From Candidatus Bathyarchaeota archaeon (lineage in GTDB: Archaea; Thermoproteota; Bathyarchaeia; Bathyarchaeales; UBA233): a stretch of DNA of 7,590 bases. Shown here piece by piece: positions 6,799 to 7,590 of the stretch. Location: contig SOJA01000165.1 of the NCBI GenBank assembly GCA_004376975.1, positions 1 through 7,590 of the forward strand, read 5' to 3'. Position 1 is the first letter of the stretch, and each line of letters starts with the position of its first letter. Under the pieces are notes generated by a model that was not told where the DNA came from, searched no databases, and saw only the letters and a list, made by a program, of their open reading frames with translations. A program made the position numbers and the translations under genes.

Positions 6799-6807
6799 AG
6801 CGCGCGC
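6799..6807. repeat. Right copy of AGCGCGCGC, edge of the R-M island
   Basis: Exact match, in the same orientation, to 4450-4458; the alternating run continues one more G. It lies just upstream of the methyltransferase promoter and exactly where recognisable NifX-like coding sequence begins. The 2.35 kb between the copies contains the whole R-M system. Confidence 0.4.
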
Positions 6808-6808
6808 G

Positions 6809-6970
6809 GCTTTCTATGAGTATGGTTCTGGACCGGTTGCGGTAAAGACGCTAGCAGATCTTAAAGTAAACTTAGTAATCTCTGGTGAGTTTGGTCCGGG
6901 TGCCCTAAGTTTGCTTGAGCATTACAACATAAAGAAATTTTCAGTTAAACCTAACACCAAAGTAGCCTAG
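6809..6970 (+). pseudogene. C-terminal remnant of a NifX/MTH1175-like (PF02579) protein
   Basis: This frame is open from 6785 to TAG 6968-6970. From 6809 it reads AAFYEYGSGPVAVKTLAD, then LVISGEFGPGALSLLE, then IKKFSVKPNTKVA. This matches the second half of the dinitrogenase iron-molybdenum cofactor family (GxGxxAVxxLxxxxVxxVIxGxxGPxAxxxLxxxGIKxY...T). The fold binds or senses metal clusters; many archaea carry small stand-alone members. There is no ATG or GTG start in frame and the N-terminal half, with its HFG motif, is absent. The similarity stops at the AGCGCGCGC string, which points to truncation by the event that delivered the R-M island. I could not find the missing half with confidence to the left of 4450. 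Confidence 0.6.
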
Positions 6971-7123
6971 TCTCTAAACAAGCCTTATCAAAAATCAAAA
7001 CTTAAGCAGATCTAAATATTAGCATGCACCCAAGCTTCCACGTGGTCAAATTGGTTAACTCTTTTTAGAATATTTTCTTCATGCACTTTTACGGGCAAAT
7101 TCTTTATTTTTTATCATAATGCT
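6971..7123. other. Intergenic stretch between the NifX remnant and the ZIP transporter
   Basis: AT-rich, with no gene that I can support. It holds a near copy (15 of 16) of the purE upstream sequence at 7034-7049, including the palindrome CCACGTGG, and a T-run at 7107-7112 that could terminate a plus-strand transcript. I see no hairpin and T-run for the minus-strand transporter gene. Confidence 0.4.
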
Positions 7124-7590
7124 TTACCTGAGCATAATTAAACTTAATACCATTACAGCCATTCCAGAAATAAGTCCTATGGCTACCATATGCTCTTTAC
7201 CATATTCGTGGGCAGCTGGCAATAATTCATCAAAGCTTATGTAAATCATGATGCCAGCAACGAAGGCTAGAACATAACCAATCAGATAATCTGTCATGAA
7301 GGGTAAGAGGAAAGCTGCTGCTATTACTGCACCGATCGGCTCAAATATCCCCGAAACAAAAGAGTACAGAAAAGCCTTTCTCTTGTTTCCGGTAGCATAA
7401 AAAATGGGTATAGACACAGACATTCCTTCTGGTATGTTGTGAATGGCTATGGCTACCGCTAATAGAATGCCCATTTCTATTGAATGTAACGAGCCTACGA
7501 ACGTGACAAATCCCTCTGGAAAATTGTGTATTGCAATTCCCAACGCAGTTAAAATTCCAGTCCTCATAAGTTTCGGATCTTTGCTTTCAA
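7124..7590 (-). CDS. ZupT-like ZIP-family metal transporter, 3' part
   Basis: Inner-membrane divalent metal (zinc, possibly iron or manganese) importer. The frame stays open through the window edge (ESKDPKL precedes the internal Met at 7567), so the N-terminal helices lie outside and the Met at 7567 is not the start. The visible 155 residues contain the two signature helices of the family: LGIAIHNFPEG (residues 9-19 from that Met) and VAIAIHNIPEG (38-48), whose His and Glu residues form the metal site. Then come YATGNKRKAF, the next helices with SGIFEPIGAV, FDELLP with a conserved Glu, and GMAVMVLSLIML at the end. All align with ZupT, whose usual length is about 255-270 residues, so roughly 100 residues are missing. 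It is transcribed toward the island and ends at TAA 7124-7126. Confidence 0.88.
   Translation of the reverse strand, partial: ESKDPKLMRTGILTALGIAIHNFPEGFVTFVGSLHSIEMGILLAVAIAIHNIPEGMSVSIPIFYATGNKRKAFLYSFVSGIFEPIGAVIAAAFLLPFMTDYLIGYVLAFVAGIMIYISFDELLPAAHEYGKEHMVAIGLISGMAVMVLSLIMLR

Noticed and set aside
6856..7013. Two AGATCT sites (6856-6861, 7008-7013) near the methyltransferase promoter
   Set aside because: About two AGATCT sites are expected by chance in a window this size, and the enzyme's specificity is only inferred. There is no case for autoregulation.
7034..7062. Possible tRNA 5' half (GGTCAAATTGGTTAA resembles a D-arm)
   Set aside because: No matching acceptor stem, anticodon arm or T-arm follows, and the T at position 8 is missing.

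Overview
The window looks archaeal. It carries a PurP-type (formate-dependent) purine enzyme, an archaeal-type SAICAR synthetase, a lone protein kinase of the archaeal COG2112 type, TATA-like boxes close to start codons, GGTGA-type or absent Shine-Dalgarno sites, and TTG/GTG starts. I cannot name the lineage with certainty; the gene set fits an uncultured member of the Thermoproteota/Bathyarchaeia or a relative. The first 55 bases are an almost pure C run, best read as an assembly-edge artefact, so position 1 is probably a contig end.

Layout. (1) 1-260: artefact, then a leader with a TATA-like box. (2) 261-1016 (+): COG2112-type kinase. (3) 1013-1198 (-): small hypothetical gene converging on the kinase with overlapping stop codons. 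(4) 1375-4345: purine cluster. purP is on the plus strand; purE and purC form a 4-base-overlapping pair on the minus strand, and purC meets purP tail to tail with overlapping stops. PurE and PurC catalyse consecutive steps (AIR to CAIR to SAICAR), and PurP acts two steps later on AICAR. PurE has the class II (animal-like, directly CO2-using) signatures. (5) 4450-6807: a restriction-modification island. It holds a broken small gene at the left edge, an unknown 154-residue protein, a BglII-family type II endonuclease and a convergent beta-class DNA methyltransferase. The unknown protein and the endonuclease share a frame and are separated by one stop codon. The island is bounded on both sides by the same 9-base alternating GC string. 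(6) 6809-6970: the truncated C-terminal half of a NifX/MTH1175-like (dinitrogenase iron-molybdenum cofactor family) gene, cut exactly at the right-hand GC string. (7) 7124-7590 (-): 3' part of a ZupT-like ZIP metal transporter that runs off the window.

The core genes are housekeeping. The accessory part is the R-M island, which appears to have landed next to purE and beside, or within, a now-decayed NifX-like gene. The least explained items are the 154-residue protein fused in frame (bar one stop) to the endonuclease, and the island edges.
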